This document shows, in pieces, positions 45,378 through 55,486 of a stretch of DNA of 64,000 nt. This DNA is from JAICXG01 sp963801255 (GTDB taxonomy: Bacteria > Verrucomicrobiota > Verrucomicrobiia > Chthoniobacterales > UBA10450): positions 62,001 through 126,000 of the forward strand of contig CAWDEC010000019.1 of NCBI GenBank assembly GCA_963801255.1, given 5' to 3'. Both the position numbers and the translations under genes were made by a program. A model generated the notes under the pieces. The model had not been told where the DNA came from. It was given only the letters and a program-made list of their open reading frames with translations, and searched no databases. Every line of letters begins with the position of its first letter. Positions within the stretch are counted from its first letter, which is position 1.

Positions 45378-47804
45378 ATGCTTCCGGACTTTCGCTATGC
45401 CTTTCGCCAACTAGCCAAGAGTCCAGGCTTTGCCGCGGTTGCGATTCTCACTCTTGCCCTGGGAATCGGCGCCTGCACCGCCATCTTCTCGTTAGTCGAT
45501 ACCGTCTTACTCCGACCGCTTCCCTATCCGGAGGCGGAACGGATCATGGTCTTGAAGCAGAGGTTTAAAGGCGAGCAGGATATTCCGTTCTCCTGGCCGA
45601 ACTTCCAGGACGTTCGGCGCGACAGTCGCAGCTTCGATGCGCTCGCCATCACGCAACGCGGCCAATACACCATCTCTGGGCGTGGGATGGCGGAGAAAGT
45701 CAACGGTGCGCTCGTCTCGAGTGATTTCTTCCGCGTGCTGGGCGTGCCCATGATCGTCGGGCGGCCTTTCACGGCAAAGGAGGATCAGGTGGGTGGCGAG
45801 AAAGTCGCCGTCATTCGCTCGTCGCTTTGGCAGCGAAAGCTGGGCGGCAAAGTGGACGCCATCGGCCAGGTATTAACGATCGACAGCGTGCCTTATACGG
45901 TCGTGGGGGTTTTACCCGATGATGTCATCACTCCCAGCCTGTCGGAGTTCTGGCTTCCGATTGCTCCGTTCTCGGCCGATGCGAACTGGCAAAAGCGTGG
46001 CAACGAACCTGGTCTTTTTGCTTACGGTCTGTTGAGAAAGGGCGTCAGCCTCGAGCAGGCGCAGGCCGATTTGCGTACCATCGGCCAGCGTCTTGAGACG
46101 CAGTATCCGGCGGAAAATGCCGAAACGAGCGTTTCTGTCATGCCTTTGCTTGATGCGCTCGTCTCCAATTATCGGCAGGCGCTTTGGATGTTGCTCGGCG
46201 CGGTTGGGCTTCTCCTGGCGATTGCCTGCGCCAACGTTGGCAGCCTGCAACTCGCACGCTCGCTCGCTCGGACGCAGGAATTTTCCATTCGGGCCGCGCT
46301 CGGCTCCAGTCGTGCGCAACTGACTCGTCAGCTTTTAATCGAAAATTCTGTTCTTTTTCTACTCGGCGGCGGGCTAGGTGTGCTCCTTGCACTCTGGTCG
46401 CTCGATTGGATCAAAACCTTCAGCCCGGCCAGCGTGCGCTTTCAAAACCTCTCGATAAACGGCGCAGTTCTCCTTTTCTCGTTAGGTACAACGTTATTCA
46501 CGGCTTTGTTCTTTGGTCTCTGGCCGGCCTTGCGCGCGGCACGAGTTGACTTGCGCGAAGGACTGCAATCCGCCGGTCGCGGGACTATCGGCAACTCATC
46601 GCAATGTACCCGGCAGATCATGGTCGCAGCGCAGGTGGCCCTGACGGTGATGCTGGTTGCGGGAGCAGGCTTGTTTGTTCGCAGTTTGGGAGAAATTGAG
46701 CGGTTCTCCTTTGGCTTCGATCCGCGCAATCTGCTCGTCTTTTCGGTGAGCGTACCCGAACAGGGCGCCGCCTACCAAAAGCCGAAGGAACGCGTCGCGC
46801 TTTTCAACTCCATCCGTACCGAACTCGACGGTATTCCTGGTGTCCGCGCGGTCGGAATGAACTTCAGTCTACCCCTGCACACTCAGTGGTCGACTTACTT
46901 CGACGTCGCTGATCGCGCGCCGTATCCACCAGGTCACGAACCCGCCATGGAGATGGGGGTGGTCGACGAAAAATATTTTACCACGATCGGCCTGCCCATC
47001 CTGCGTGGGCGCAACTTCAACGCCGACGATCGGCCTGAATCCCGGCCAAAGATTATTATCGACGAACGCATGGCGCGCACGATCTGGCCCGGCCAGGATC
47101 CAATCGGCAAGGTTCTTTACCGTGGTCGGGCCGCTAATCGCACTGCCGAGGACCAGCGGGGCGCGGAAGTCATTGGTGTCGTGCCAACGGTCGCGCTTTA
47201 CGGGATTAATGGTGGTCCCGAAAATTACTTCCAGGCATATCTCGCCCAATCGCAGGGAGCATTTAACGAAATGAATTTTGTCCTGCGCACCTCGCTGCCA
47301 CCGCTCAGTTTGGAGTCAGCAGTCCGGCAGGCCGTGGCCGCCGTTGATCCCGAGGTTCCGCTCTATGGGCTCAAGACCATGGAGCAAATGATCGCGGCCG
47401 ATCACGCCACCCAGTCGTTATACTCACGATTGGTTGGGTTCTTCGCCGCAGTCGCCCTTCTGCTCTCCGGGCTTGGTTTGCACGGCGTGGTCGCGCATGC
47501 CATGGCCACGCGCCGCCGCGAGCTTGGTATTCGTCTCGCTCTCGGTGCGCTGCAACGCCAGCTCGTGCTGCTTGTTTTTCGCCAGGGTGCTTTGCCGCTC
47601 GTCATCGGCGCTGCCATCGGCCTGGCCGGTGCGATCGCAGTTGGGCGCTTGATCGCGAGCCTGCTCTATCACGTCTCTCCCTACGACGTCACCACCCTCA
47701 GTCTCAGTATAGGTGTACTTCTCGCGATTGGCTTGCTTGCACTTTGGCTGCCCGCGCGTCGCGCCACACGAATCGATCCGATGATCGCCCTCCGCGCCGA
47801 GTAA
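45378..47804 (+). CDS. ADOP-type ABC permease, copy 3
   Basis: 808 residues. N-terminus LAKSPGFAAVAILTLALGIGACTAIFSLVDTVLLRPLPYPEAERI, first FtsX block LLGAVGLLLAIACANVGSLQLARSLARTQEFSIRAALGSSRAQLTRQ, second core with FPLPL-type loop NFSLPLHTQWSTYF, and final block LLLSGLGLHGVVAHAMATRRRELGIRLALG. A dispersed-word copy (45359-45367) ends 10 bases before the ATG, and GAG there can serve as ribosome binding site. Its 5' coding end is almost the same as that of copy 4, pointing to duplication. Confidence 0.9.
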   Translation: MLPDFRYAFRQLAKSPGFAAVAILTLALGIGACTAIFSLVDTVLLRPLPYPEAERIMVLKQRFKGEQDIPFSWPNFQDVRRDSRSFDALAITQRGQYTISGRGMAEKVNGALVSSDFFRVLGVPMIVGRPFTAKEDQVGGEKVAVIRSSLWQRKLGGKVDAIGQVLTIDSVPYTVVGVLPDDVITPSLSEFWLPIAPFSADANWQKRGNEPGLFAYGLLRKGVSLEQAQADLRTIGQRLETQYPAENAETSVSVMPLLDALVSNYRQALWMLLGAVGLLLAIACANVGSLQLARSLARTQEFSIRAALGSSRAQLTRQLLIENSVLFLLGGGLGVLLALWSLDWIKTFSPASVRFQNLSINGAVLLFSLGTTLFTALFFGLWPALRAARVDLREGLQSAGRGTIGNSSQCTRQIMVAAQVALTVMLVAGAGLFVRSLGEIERFSFGFDPRNLLVFSVSVPEQGAAYQKPKERVALFNSIRTELDGIPGVRAVGMNFSLPLHTQWSTYFDVADRAPYPPGHEPAMEMGVVDEKYFTTIGLPILRGRNFNADDRPESRPKIIIDERMARTIWPGQDPIGKVLYRGRAANRTAEDQRGAEVIGVVPTVALYGINGGPENYFQAYLAQSQGAFNEMNFVLRTSLPPLSLESAVRQAVAAVDPEVPLYGLKTMEQMIAADHATQSLYSRLVGFFAAVALLLSGLGLHGVVAHAMATRRRELGIRLALGALQRQLVLLVFRQGALPLVIGAAIGLAGAIAVGRLIASLLYHVSPYDVTTLSLSIGVLLAIGLLALWLPARRATRIDPMIALRAE

Positions 47805-47810
47805 CAACTT

Positions 47811-50204
47811 ATGAATGATCTTCGTTACGCCTTTCGGCAGTTAGTCAAGAATCCTGGCTTTGCCGCGGTAGCGATTCTCACTCTCGCTTTGGGCATTGGT
47901 GCCTGCGCCGCGATCTTTTCCGTCGTGAATGGCGTTCTCCTCCGTCCTCTCAACTATCCACATCCGGATCGCATTGCCCTCATCCGTGAAACTGACATCC
48001 CGCAATTTCCGGAGTTTTCGGTTTCACCGCCTAACTATCTCGATTGGGTTAAGCAGACTAAGTCATGGCAATATCTCGCCGCCTACACTGGGACGCAGAT
48101 CAATCTCACTGGTGAAGGCGAACCAAAAAGACTTATTGGCGTTAGAGCTACTGCACACTACTTCGATGTCTACGGTATCCAGCCATTCCTTGGGCGAGTC
48201 TTCACCCAGGAAGAAGACGCGACCGGTAAGAATCATGTCGCGGTTCTGAGTTACTCCTTTTGGCAGCGCGTCTTTGGCGGGGAACGTAACGTCATCGGAC
48301 GCTCGATTCAATATAACGGCGAGCCTTACACAGTGATCGGCGTCGCTCCGCCGCACTTTGGCGAAGCGAGCAAAGTAGATACGTGGGTCCCGATGGCTTT
48401 CAAGCCGGATGAAACTTCTTCCGATGCGCGCGGCGGACACTTTCTCACGGTCATCGGGCGCCTCCGACCGGCTGTGACTTTGGCCCAGGCCAGGGCGGAA
48501 TTGGAAGTGCTAGCCGCGCAGCTCGCACGCCAATATCCCGACTCTAACAAAGGCTGGGGTGTCTCCATGTCTCCAATGCTCGATTACATGGTGCGCGATG
48601 TGCGGACCGTCCTTTATACTTTGCTTGGGGCGGTCGGTTGCGTGCTTCTTATTGCTTGCGCCAACATCGCCAACCTGTTGCTGGCTCGCGCGACTGCGCG
48701 CCATCGAGAGATTTCCATTCGGACAGCGCTCGGCGCAAGCCGTCTTAGACTCGTTAGACAGCTTCTGACAGAAAGTGTCGTCCTCGCGCTCGCCGGCGGA
48801 GTGCTCGGCTTGGTTTTCGCTCACTGGGGACTTGATCTCTTACTTGCGCTGGCGCCTTCTTCTCTGCCACGCGCGCTCGACATTCATCTCGATTCGACTG
48901 TGCTCATTGTTTCCCTTCTTCTCAGCCTAACGACCGGTGTTGTTTTCGGCATCGCGCCGGCCTTGCTCGCCGCTCACATCGATGTGCACGAAGGACTAAA
49001 ACAAGGCGCGCGCGGATCGACGGACGCCCGAGGTCGTTTGCGCGGCGCGCTCGTCATTGCCGAAGTCGCCTTTGCTCTTGTTCTGCTCGGCGGTGCGGGC
49101 TTGCTGGCTCGCAGCTTCATGCGCCTAACGAACGTCGATCCTGGTTTCGTGCCCGCGCACGCCACCGTCATGCGCCTGGCCTTGCCGGAGAAGAAGTACG
49201 AAAAACCGGAACAGCAAACCGCTTTTGTCGATTCGCTTCTTGCCCGGCTCCGAGCCTTGCCGGAGGTGCAGGCGGTTGGGCTGACTCATTCGTTGCCTTT
49301 GGTCAGCGATTGGGTGCTCGGCTTTAAGATCGAAGGCCGGCCAGAGGTTGCTCCCGCCGACATGCCGAACACCAATTACTACTCCGTCACCCCTGACTAC
49401 TTTCGCGCCATGGGTATTCGGCTCATCCGCGGTCGGGTTTTTGATGCGCACGATGATGTGCGCTCGACGCGCGTTGCAGTCATCAATGAAACGCTCGTCC
49501 GTCAGTATTTCCCTAACGAGGATCCGATTGGCAAACGCATCCTGGTTACGAATGGTCCTGACGCCTGGCGTCAGATTGTCGGCATCGTAGCTGACATTAA
49601 GCAGTATGGCGTGGACAAGCCGGCGCCGAGCGAGACCTATGAGCCCTTCGCACAAGCTCCCTTCGGCTCACTCAACGTCATTCTGCGCACGACCGGTTCC
49701 ACTGCCGCGATCGCCGGCAGCTTACGACCGGTGGTTTATGCGGTGGACAAAGATCAACCGGTAGGAACGATCCAGTCGCTGGAGGAAATTCTCGGCGACA
49801 CGATCGCGAAACAGCGCTTTGCCATGCTGCTTCTCATGGTTTTTTCGGCGGTGGCGCTGGTGATCGCGGCCGTCGGCATCTACGGCGTGATGGCTTACAG
49901 CGTTGTGCAGCGCATGGGCGAGTTTGGCATTCGCATGGCCCTTGGCGCCCAGCGCGGCGATGTGCTGCGGCTCGTGCTCGTCTCCGCGGGACGGCTGGTT
50001 GGCCTTGGCCTTCTCATTGGTCTGGGCGCGACCCTTGCGGCCGGCCGTGTCATGAGCTCTTTGCTTTTCGAGACTAACGAACACGATCCACTTACGGTTG
50101 GCCTAACGATTGTCCTGCTCGCCGCTGTCGCTCTCGCGGCCTGTCTTTTTCCCGCACGCCGCGCCACGCGGGTAAATCCAATTGAGGCTCTGCGCGCCGA
50201 GTAA
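47811..50204 (+). CDS. ADOP-type ABC permease, copy 4
   Basis: 797 residues, starting 6 bases after copy 3. N-terminus LVKNPGFAAVAILTLALGIGACAAIFSVVNGVLLRPLNYPHPDRI closely resembles copy 3. FtsX block LLIACANIANLLLARATARHREISIRTALGASRLRLVRQLLTES, second core with LPLVSDWVLGFKIEGRPEV, end block AAVGIYGVMAYSVVQRMGEFGIRMALGAQRGDVLRLVL. Eight copies of the heptamer or nonamer word occur between 48.7 and 50.4 kb, one of the densest stretches. Partner ATPase is presumably one of the two upstream. Confidence 0.9.
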   Translation: MNDLRYAFRQLVKNPGFAAVAILTLALGIGACAAIFSVVNGVLLRPLNYPHPDRIALIRETDIPQFPEFSVSPPNYLDWVKQTKSWQYLAAYTGTQINLTGEGEPKRLIGVRATAHYFDVYGIQPFLGRVFTQEEDATGKNHVAVLSYSFWQRVFGGERNVIGRSIQYNGEPYTVIGVAPPHFGEASKVDTWVPMAFKPDETSSDARGGHFLTVIGRLRPAVTLAQARAELEVLAAQLARQYPDSNKGWGVSMSPMLDYMVRDVRTVLYTLLGAVGCVLLIACANIANLLLARATARHREISIRTALGASRLRLVRQLLTESVVLALAGGVLGLVFAHWGLDLLLALAPSSLPRALDIHLDSTVLIVSLLLSLTTGVVFGIAPALLAAHIDVHEGLKQGARGSTDARGRLRGALVIAEVAFALVLLGGAGLLARSFMRLTNVDPGFVPAHATVMRLALPEKKYEKPEQQTAFVDSLLARLRALPEVQAVGLTHSLPLVSDWVLGFKIEGRPEVAPADMPNTNYYSVTPDYFRAMGIRLIRGRVFDAHDDVRSTRVAVINETLVRQYFPNEDPIGKRILVTNGPDAWRQIVGIVADIKQYGVDKPAPSETYEPFAQAPFGSLNVILRTTGSTAAIAGSLRPVVYAVDKDQPVGTIQSLEEILGDTIAKQRFAMLLLMVFSAVALVIAAVGIYGVMAYSVVQRMGEFGIRMALGAQRGDVLRLVLVSAGRLVGLGLLIGLGATLAAGRVMSSLLFETNEHDPLTVGLTIVLLAAVALAACLFPARRATRVNPIEALRAE

Positions 50205-50362
50205 CTCACTATGGTTGGACTCAGCAAGGAATCTCAAGAGGGAGACATGGCCTGCAAAAGGAGCGCAAGTTACCGGCTTGCCTCTTACTGCGGCCTGAGG
50301 CGCCGAGTTTTTGCCCTAACGAACAAATCCTTTCTCGCATCCTCGGAGTTCGCACCACGCAC

Positions 50363-52933
50363 ATGAACGACTTTCGCTTCGCTTTTCGCCAACTCCGCAA
50401 ATCGCCCGGATTTACGATTGCGGCGGCGTTCGTCCTTGCTTTCGGAATCGGGGCCAACACCGCTATCTTTAGTCTTCTCGACACGCTGCTTTTTCAGCCG
50501 GCGACCTTTCCCCGGCCGCATGAGATCGTGCAGCTCTTTTCACAGGATAAGAAGGAACCAACCAGCTTTCATAGCTTTTCCTATCCGACCTACACCGACA
50601 TTCGCGACCGGAACACGGTGTTCTCCGGAGTGATGGCCCACAACCTCGCGATGGTCGGTATCGGGGAAGAAGGGAATACCAGGCGCGCGTTTGTCGATAT
50701 CGTCTCCGCCAACTACTTCTCCGTCCTTGGCGTCGAGCCGCTTCAGGGGCGCGGGTTTTTGCCTAACGAGGAAAGGCCGGGGAGCAATGCGAATGTCGCC
50801 GTCGTGAGTTACAGCTACTGGAATAGGCACGGTCAACAGGCTGCTCTGCTGGGTTCGACTATCACGATTAATGCCCGGCCTTTCACCATTGTCGGCATCA
50901 TGCCCAAAGGATTTAGCGGCACGATGCAGGTTGCGGCTCCGGAAGTGTGGGTGCCGCTCGGAGTGCACGATCAATTGGTCAATGATTTCCAGACCAGCGA
51001 CCACGCGACACTCGATGATCGCAGCGGTCACCACCTCTTGCTTGTCGCACGCCTGAAACCGGGAATGACTGCAGCCGCGGCCGCACCCGCGCTCAAGACA
51101 TTGGCCGCAAATCTGGAGAGCGCTTATCCGGTGGCGCAGAAAAATCAGACCTTCATCACCGGGACGCTTTCGCGTTTCTCGACCAGCTCTCGGCCGGTGG
51201 ACGATCGTCAGGTAAAAGCGCTCGCTCCGCTTCTCATGGGAATGGCGGGTGTGGTCTTACTCGTTGCCTGCCTCAATCTCGCAAACATGCTTCTCGCACG
51301 GGGCGCGGCACGAAGGAAGGAAATCGCTGTGAGACTGGCGGTAGGCGCGAGCCGCTGGCGGATCGTGCGTCAATTGCTCAGTGAAGGGTTTGTTCTCGCC
51401 CTTGTCGGAAGCACGGGTGGGTTGGTCCTGGGGCTTTGGTCTTCCGATTTTCTGGTCGCCTCGCTCCGGAGCAAGGTGCCGATTGATTTAGTTTGGAAAA
51501 GCGGGCCGAATGCCTCCGTCCTCCTCGCCACCGTCGGCTTCTGTTTTCTTAGCACGATCGCCTTCGCGCTCGGGCCTGCGATGAAACTATCGCGCTCGAG
51601 CGTGCTGACCAACTTAAAGGAAAATGCAGGCGAAGACGTCAGCCGGCTTCGCTGGAAATTTCTTCCGCGCAATCCCCTTGTCGTTATCCAAATCGCATTT
51701 TCGCTCGCCCTTCTTACCATCGCCGCGCTTTTCGTGCATGGCGCTCGCCAGGCTGCAAACATCGATACCGGCCTGGAGACGAGCCGAAATTACCTTCTCG
51801 AACTGGATACGAGTTTGGCGGGCTACGATCAAACGCGCGCGCAAAGTCTCTATCGCACACTCGAGCAGCGGCTAAGCGTCCTGCCTGGAGTCGAGCATGC
51901 CAGCATCTCAGCGACCGTTCCTTTTGGAATGTTGTCGTTAGGCAAGCTGGTCCAGCGCGCCGGGGTAAATCCGGCACCCGGTTCCCAGCCGGCGACAGCC
52001 TCCGCCGGTCGCGCATTCGACACGCATTGGAACAGCGTTGGAGCGGATTATTTCTCGACCGTGAACCTGCGGCTCTTGCGCGGCCGGGCTTTCACTACCG
52101 CCGAAGCAACCCAGGCCGGCGTGGCGCGCGTCGCGATCATCGACGATATACTGGCGAAGCAACTCTGGCCGGAGGGCGATGCGCTCGGCAAACAGATTCA
52201 GTTTGCGGCGGATCGCCCGGCTCATGCCAAAGGCGATGGACCAACAAAGAGTGGATCGACCACCGACGCGAAACAGCTGGTCGAGGTAGTCGGAATTGTC
52301 CCGCACACGAGAGATAATCTCATCCAGGAAGACACGGTGGGCGCGCTTTATCTCCCCTTTGCGGGAGGATTCCAAAGCAATGCTTTCTTTCACATTCGTT
52401 TCGCGCCCGGCGCCGGGACTGATCTGGCCGCTACAACAGACCTGATTCGACGAGCCGCTCGAGAGGTCGATCCCGCACTGCCGATTCTTACCCTCCGCAC
52501 CTTTGCCGAACATCTCGACGCCAATCTCCAGCTCTGGGTTGTCCGCGCTGGCGCGATGCTCTTCAGTATTTTCGGCCTCGTCGCGCTTGGCCTCGCTTTC
52601 GTCGGAGTCTATGGCGTCGCAGCGTATTCGATTGCGCGTCGTACGCGCGAGATTGGCATTCGCGTTGCGCTCGGTGCGCAACCTGGCGCAGTGCAATGGA
52701 TGTTCCTGCGCGATGGCTTCGGCATCTTCGCAGCTGGCCTGATCCTCGGCCTGCTTCTCGCCTTCGGAAGCGGGCGAGTGGTGAGCAGCATGCTTTTTCA
52801 GGTCAGCGCACTCGATCCGTTTGCCTTCATCATCGCTCCGCTGATTCTCGCGACGGCGACATTGCTCGCAACCTGGCTCCCCACTCGGCGCGCTCTGGGA
52901 ATCAGCCCGCTAACCGCGTTGCGCACGGAATGA
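50363..52933 (+). CDS. ADOP-type ABC permease, copy 5
   Basis: 856 residues, the longest of the set, after a 158-bp gap which holds one CCCTAACGA copy and no other recognisable signal. N-terminus RKSPGFTIAAAFVLAFGIGANTAIFSLLDTLLFQPATF, FtsX block LLVACLNLANMLLARGAARRKEIAVRLAVGASRWRIVRQLLSEG, insert in the second periplasmic core (about residues 615-650, KGDGPTKSGSTTDAKQ) not seen in the other copies, and end block YGVAAYSIARRTREIGIRVALGAQPGAVQWMFLRDG. The gap and the insert suggest a separate origin or its own promoter. Confidence 0.9.
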   Translation: MNDFRFAFRQLRKSPGFTIAAAFVLAFGIGANTAIFSLLDTLLFQPATFPRPHEIVQLFSQDKKEPTSFHSFSYPTYTDIRDRNTVFSGVMAHNLAMVGIGEEGNTRRAFVDIVSANYFSVLGVEPLQGRGFLPNEERPGSNANVAVVSYSYWNRHGQQAALLGSTITINARPFTIVGIMPKGFSGTMQVAAPEVWVPLGVHDQLVNDFQTSDHATLDDRSGHHLLLVARLKPGMTAAAAAPALKTLAANLESAYPVAQKNQTFITGTLSRFSTSSRPVDDRQVKALAPLLMGMAGVVLLVACLNLANMLLARGAARRKEIAVRLAVGASRWRIVRQLLSEGFVLALVGSTGGLVLGLWSSDFLVASLRSKVPIDLVWKSGPNASVLLATVGFCFLSTIAFALGPAMKLSRSSVLTNLKENAGEDVSRLRWKFLPRNPLVVIQIAFSLALLTIAALFVHGARQAANIDTGLETSRNYLLELDTSLAGYDQTRAQSLYRTLEQRLSVLPGVEHASISATVPFGMLSLGKLVQRAGVNPAPGSQPATASAGRAFDTHWNSVGADYFSTVNLRLLRGRAFTTAEATQAGVARVAIIDDILAKQLWPEGDALGKQIQFAADRPAHAKGDGPTKSGSTTDAKQLVEVVGIVPHTRDNLIQEDTVGALYLPFAGGFQSNAFFHIRFAPGAGTDLAATTDLIRRAAREVDPALPILTLRTFAEHLDANLQLWVVRAGAMLFSIFGLVALGLAFVGVYGVAAYSIARRTREIGIRVALGAQPGAVQWMFLRDGFGIFAAGLILGLLLAFGSGRVVSSMLFQVSALDPFAFIIAPLILATATLLATWLPTRRALGISPLTALRTE

Positions 52934-53007
52934 ATCGCTTATGAACACGCCGGTCGTCCCACTTCGCTCGGAGCCGATCCGAACTTGCCTAACGAATCGC
53001 TAGACCG

Positions 53008-55461
53008 ATGAACGATTTGCGTTTTGCACTGCGCCAACTTTTGAAGGAACCGCGCTTTACGATCGTCGCGGTGCTGGCTCTTGCCATCGGCATCGGTGCG
53101 AACACCGCCATTTTTAGTGTGGTCAATGCCGTTCTCCTCAAACCGCTGCCTTTTCCGCAGCCGGAGCAACTGGTCGCCTGGGGCTCGGTCAACAATCGTC
53201 CCGCCAGCGAGCCGGGCCTTAGCTCGCTTAGCTATCCGGACTTCTACGATTTTCGGGCGCAGAACAAGAGTTTCGCGCACCTCGCCGTTTACCGCCTCGA
53301 AAACCTGTCGTTTGTCGCACAGGGCCCGCCGGAGAGTCTGCGCACCGAAAAGGTATCGAGCGATTTTTTCGACGTGCTTGGGGTCCGCGCGTTTCTTGGT
53401 CGCACGTTTCAACGCGAGGAGGAAAAGGCGGGAGGCGGTCCGGGTGGACTCACGGTCATTCTGAGTCATGCCTTTTGGGAGACGCATTTCAAAGGCGACC
53501 CCTCGGTAATTGGAAAAGGGCTTACCCTCGACAACCGCTCTTTCACTGTGGTCGGAATCTTGCCGGATGACTTTTCATTCCCGCTCGATTCCGATGCGGC
53601 TCAAATCTTTGTCACCAGCGCGCTCGACGCCAGCACTCTCGACGGAACCAAGCCGCAAACCGCCCAACGCGGCAATCACAGCCTGCAAGGCATTGGACGT
53701 TTGAAACCAGGCGTGACCGTTGTCCAAGCCGACACTGAGCTGCGCACGATTGCTGCGGCGCTCGCGCGGCAATATCCAGACTCGAACACGCAATTCAGTG
53801 CCGGGGTTGCGCCGCTGCGCGAAAACCTCGTGGGCGACGTTGCGCGCGGACTTTACGTTCTTTTCGGCGCGGTCGGCTGCGTGCTTCTGATTGCCAGTGC
53901 CAACGTCGCTAATCTCCTGCTGGCCCGCGCCACCGTGCGGCGGAAGGAAATCGCGGTGCGCGCCGCGCTTGGCGCCAGCCGCGGCCGAATCGTTAGGCAA
54001 TTGCTCAGCGAAAGCCTTCTCCTCGCCATTCTCGGCGGGGTCTGTGGGTTGATCCTTGCCATTTGGGGTACTGACTTTCTCGTCTCGTTAGTCCCGAAAA
54101 GTATTCCGCGGGCACAACACATCCAGCTCGATGGTGCAGTCCTCGCATTTACTTTTCTCGCCTCGTTAGGCACAGGCGTCCTCTTTGGTCTCGTTCCGGC
54201 CTGGCAAAGCTCGCGCCTCGACCTGCGCGGGGCCTTGAACGACAGCGCGCGCGGCTCGAGCAGTGGCCGTCATCATCGCCTGCGCAACGCTCTCGTCGTC
54301 AGCGAAGTCGCGCTCGCGCTTCTCCTGCTGACGGGTGCCGGCTTGCTTCTGCAAAGTTTTGCCCATCTCAGCCGGGTCAATCCCGGCGTCCAGCCGGAAA
54401 GGCTTTTCACGGCCACTATCGTCCTGCCGGACGCGGCGTATCCAAAACCGGAGAAGATCGTGGCCTTCGAGGATCAACTCCTCACTGCCGTGCGCGCGAT
54501 CCCGGGCGTCCAGAGTGCAAGTACGGTCTTCCCGCTCCCGCTCAGTGGGAGCAACATGACTACTTCCTTCGATGTCGAGGAACATCCAAAACCGGAGGGC
54601 AAACGCGACGCGAGCCCGACGCGGCTGGTGGGAAGCGACTATTTCCACGCCATGGGCGTGTCGTTAGTCCGGGGCCGTCTCTTCGACACTTCCGATCGGC
54701 TCGACTCGAAACCGGTCATCATCGTTAACGAGCGTTTTGCGCAAAAATATTTCCCTAACGAAAGCCCCCTCGGCCAGCGTCTTCGCCCCGGCATGTCGCT
54801 CACCGATGCCGATGGTCCGATGCGCGAGATCGTCGGTGTGGTGACCAACGTGAAGCATCAATCGTTACGGGGCGAATTCACTCCCGAGATGTACATTCCG
54901 GCCTCACAGATCCCGCTCGATATTTTTTCCCTCGTTGTCCGGGCCAACACTTCACGACCGGCGGCGCTGACGGGTTCAATCCGCGAAGTGCTGCGCCATC
55001 TCGACCCCGGCCTGCCGCTCACGCGGGTAAAGATGTTCGAGGACTACATTTCGGATTCGCTCGCTCGCCCGCGTTTTAACGCTTTTCTTCTTTCGCTTTT
55101 TGCCGGCGTTGCCTTGCTTCTCACCGCCATCGGCATCTACGGCGTGATGGCGTACTCGGTAGCACAGCGGCGGCACGAGATCGGCATTCGCATGGCGCTT
55201 GGCGCACAGAAGAGTGACGTGCTGCGTCTGATCGTGGGAGGTGGCATGCGCCTGACCGCGCTTGGCGTGATCATTGGGGTCGCGGCCGCCTTTGCCCTAA
55301 CGAGACTGCTTGGAAATCTGCTCTACGGCGTGCCGGCTTTCGACAGCCTGACTTTTGGCGCGGTCGTGCTGCTCCTCGCTGTCATCGCGTTTCTCGCCTG
55401 CTGGCTGCCGGCTCAGCGCGCCACGGCAGTGAGCCCATTGGTCGCCTTACGCATGGAATGA
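53008..55461 (+). CDS. ADOP-type ABC permease, copy 6
   Basis: 817 residues. N-terminus LKEPRFTIVAVLALAIGIGANTAIFSVVNAVLLKPLPFPQPEQLVAWG; FtsX block LLIASANVANLLLARATVRRKEIAVRAALGASRGRIVRQLLSES; second core with FPLPLSGSNMTTSFDVEEHPKPEG and FPNESPLGQR; end block AIGIYGVMAYSVAQRRHEIGIRMALGAQKSDVLRLIVGGG. The gene is 74 bp after copy 5; GCCTAACGA (52987-52995) ends 12 bases before the ATG. FPNE and VRQ are both encoded by copies of the dispersed word. Confidence 0.9.
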   Translation: MNDLRFALRQLLKEPRFTIVAVLALAIGIGANTAIFSVVNAVLLKPLPFPQPEQLVAWGSVNNRPASEPGLSSLSYPDFYDFRAQNKSFAHLAVYRLENLSFVAQGPPESLRTEKVSSDFFDVLGVRAFLGRTFQREEEKAGGGPGGLTVILSHAFWETHFKGDPSVIGKGLTLDNRSFTVVGILPDDFSFPLDSDAAQIFVTSALDASTLDGTKPQTAQRGNHSLQGIGRLKPGVTVVQADTELRTIAAALARQYPDSNTQFSAGVAPLRENLVGDVARGLYVLFGAVGCVLLIASANVANLLLARATVRRKEIAVRAALGASRGRIVRQLLSESLLLAILGGVCGLILAIWGTDFLVSLVPKSIPRAQHIQLDGAVLAFTFLASLGTGVLFGLVPAWQSSRLDLRGALNDSARGSSSGRHHRLRNALVVSEVALALLLLTGAGLLLQSFAHLSRVNPGVQPERLFTATIVLPDAAYPKPEKIVAFEDQLLTAVRAIPGVQSASTVFPLPLSGSNMTTSFDVEEHPKPEGKRDASPTRLVGSDYFHAMGVSLVRGRLFDTSDRLDSKPVIIVNERFAQKYFPNESPLGQRLRPGMSLTDADGPMREIVGVVTNVKHQSLRGEFTPEMYIPASQIPLDIFSLVVRANTSRPAALTGSIREVLRHLDPGLPLTRVKMFEDYISDSLARPRFNAFLLSLFAGVALLLTAIGIYGVMAYSVAQRRHEIGIRMALGAQKSDVLRLIVGGGMRLTALGVIIGVAAAFALTRLLGNLLYGVPAFDSLTFGAVVLLLAVIAFLACWLPAQRATAVSPLVALRME

Positions 55462-55486
55462 ACCTCGATCGCCACCGCACTTCAAT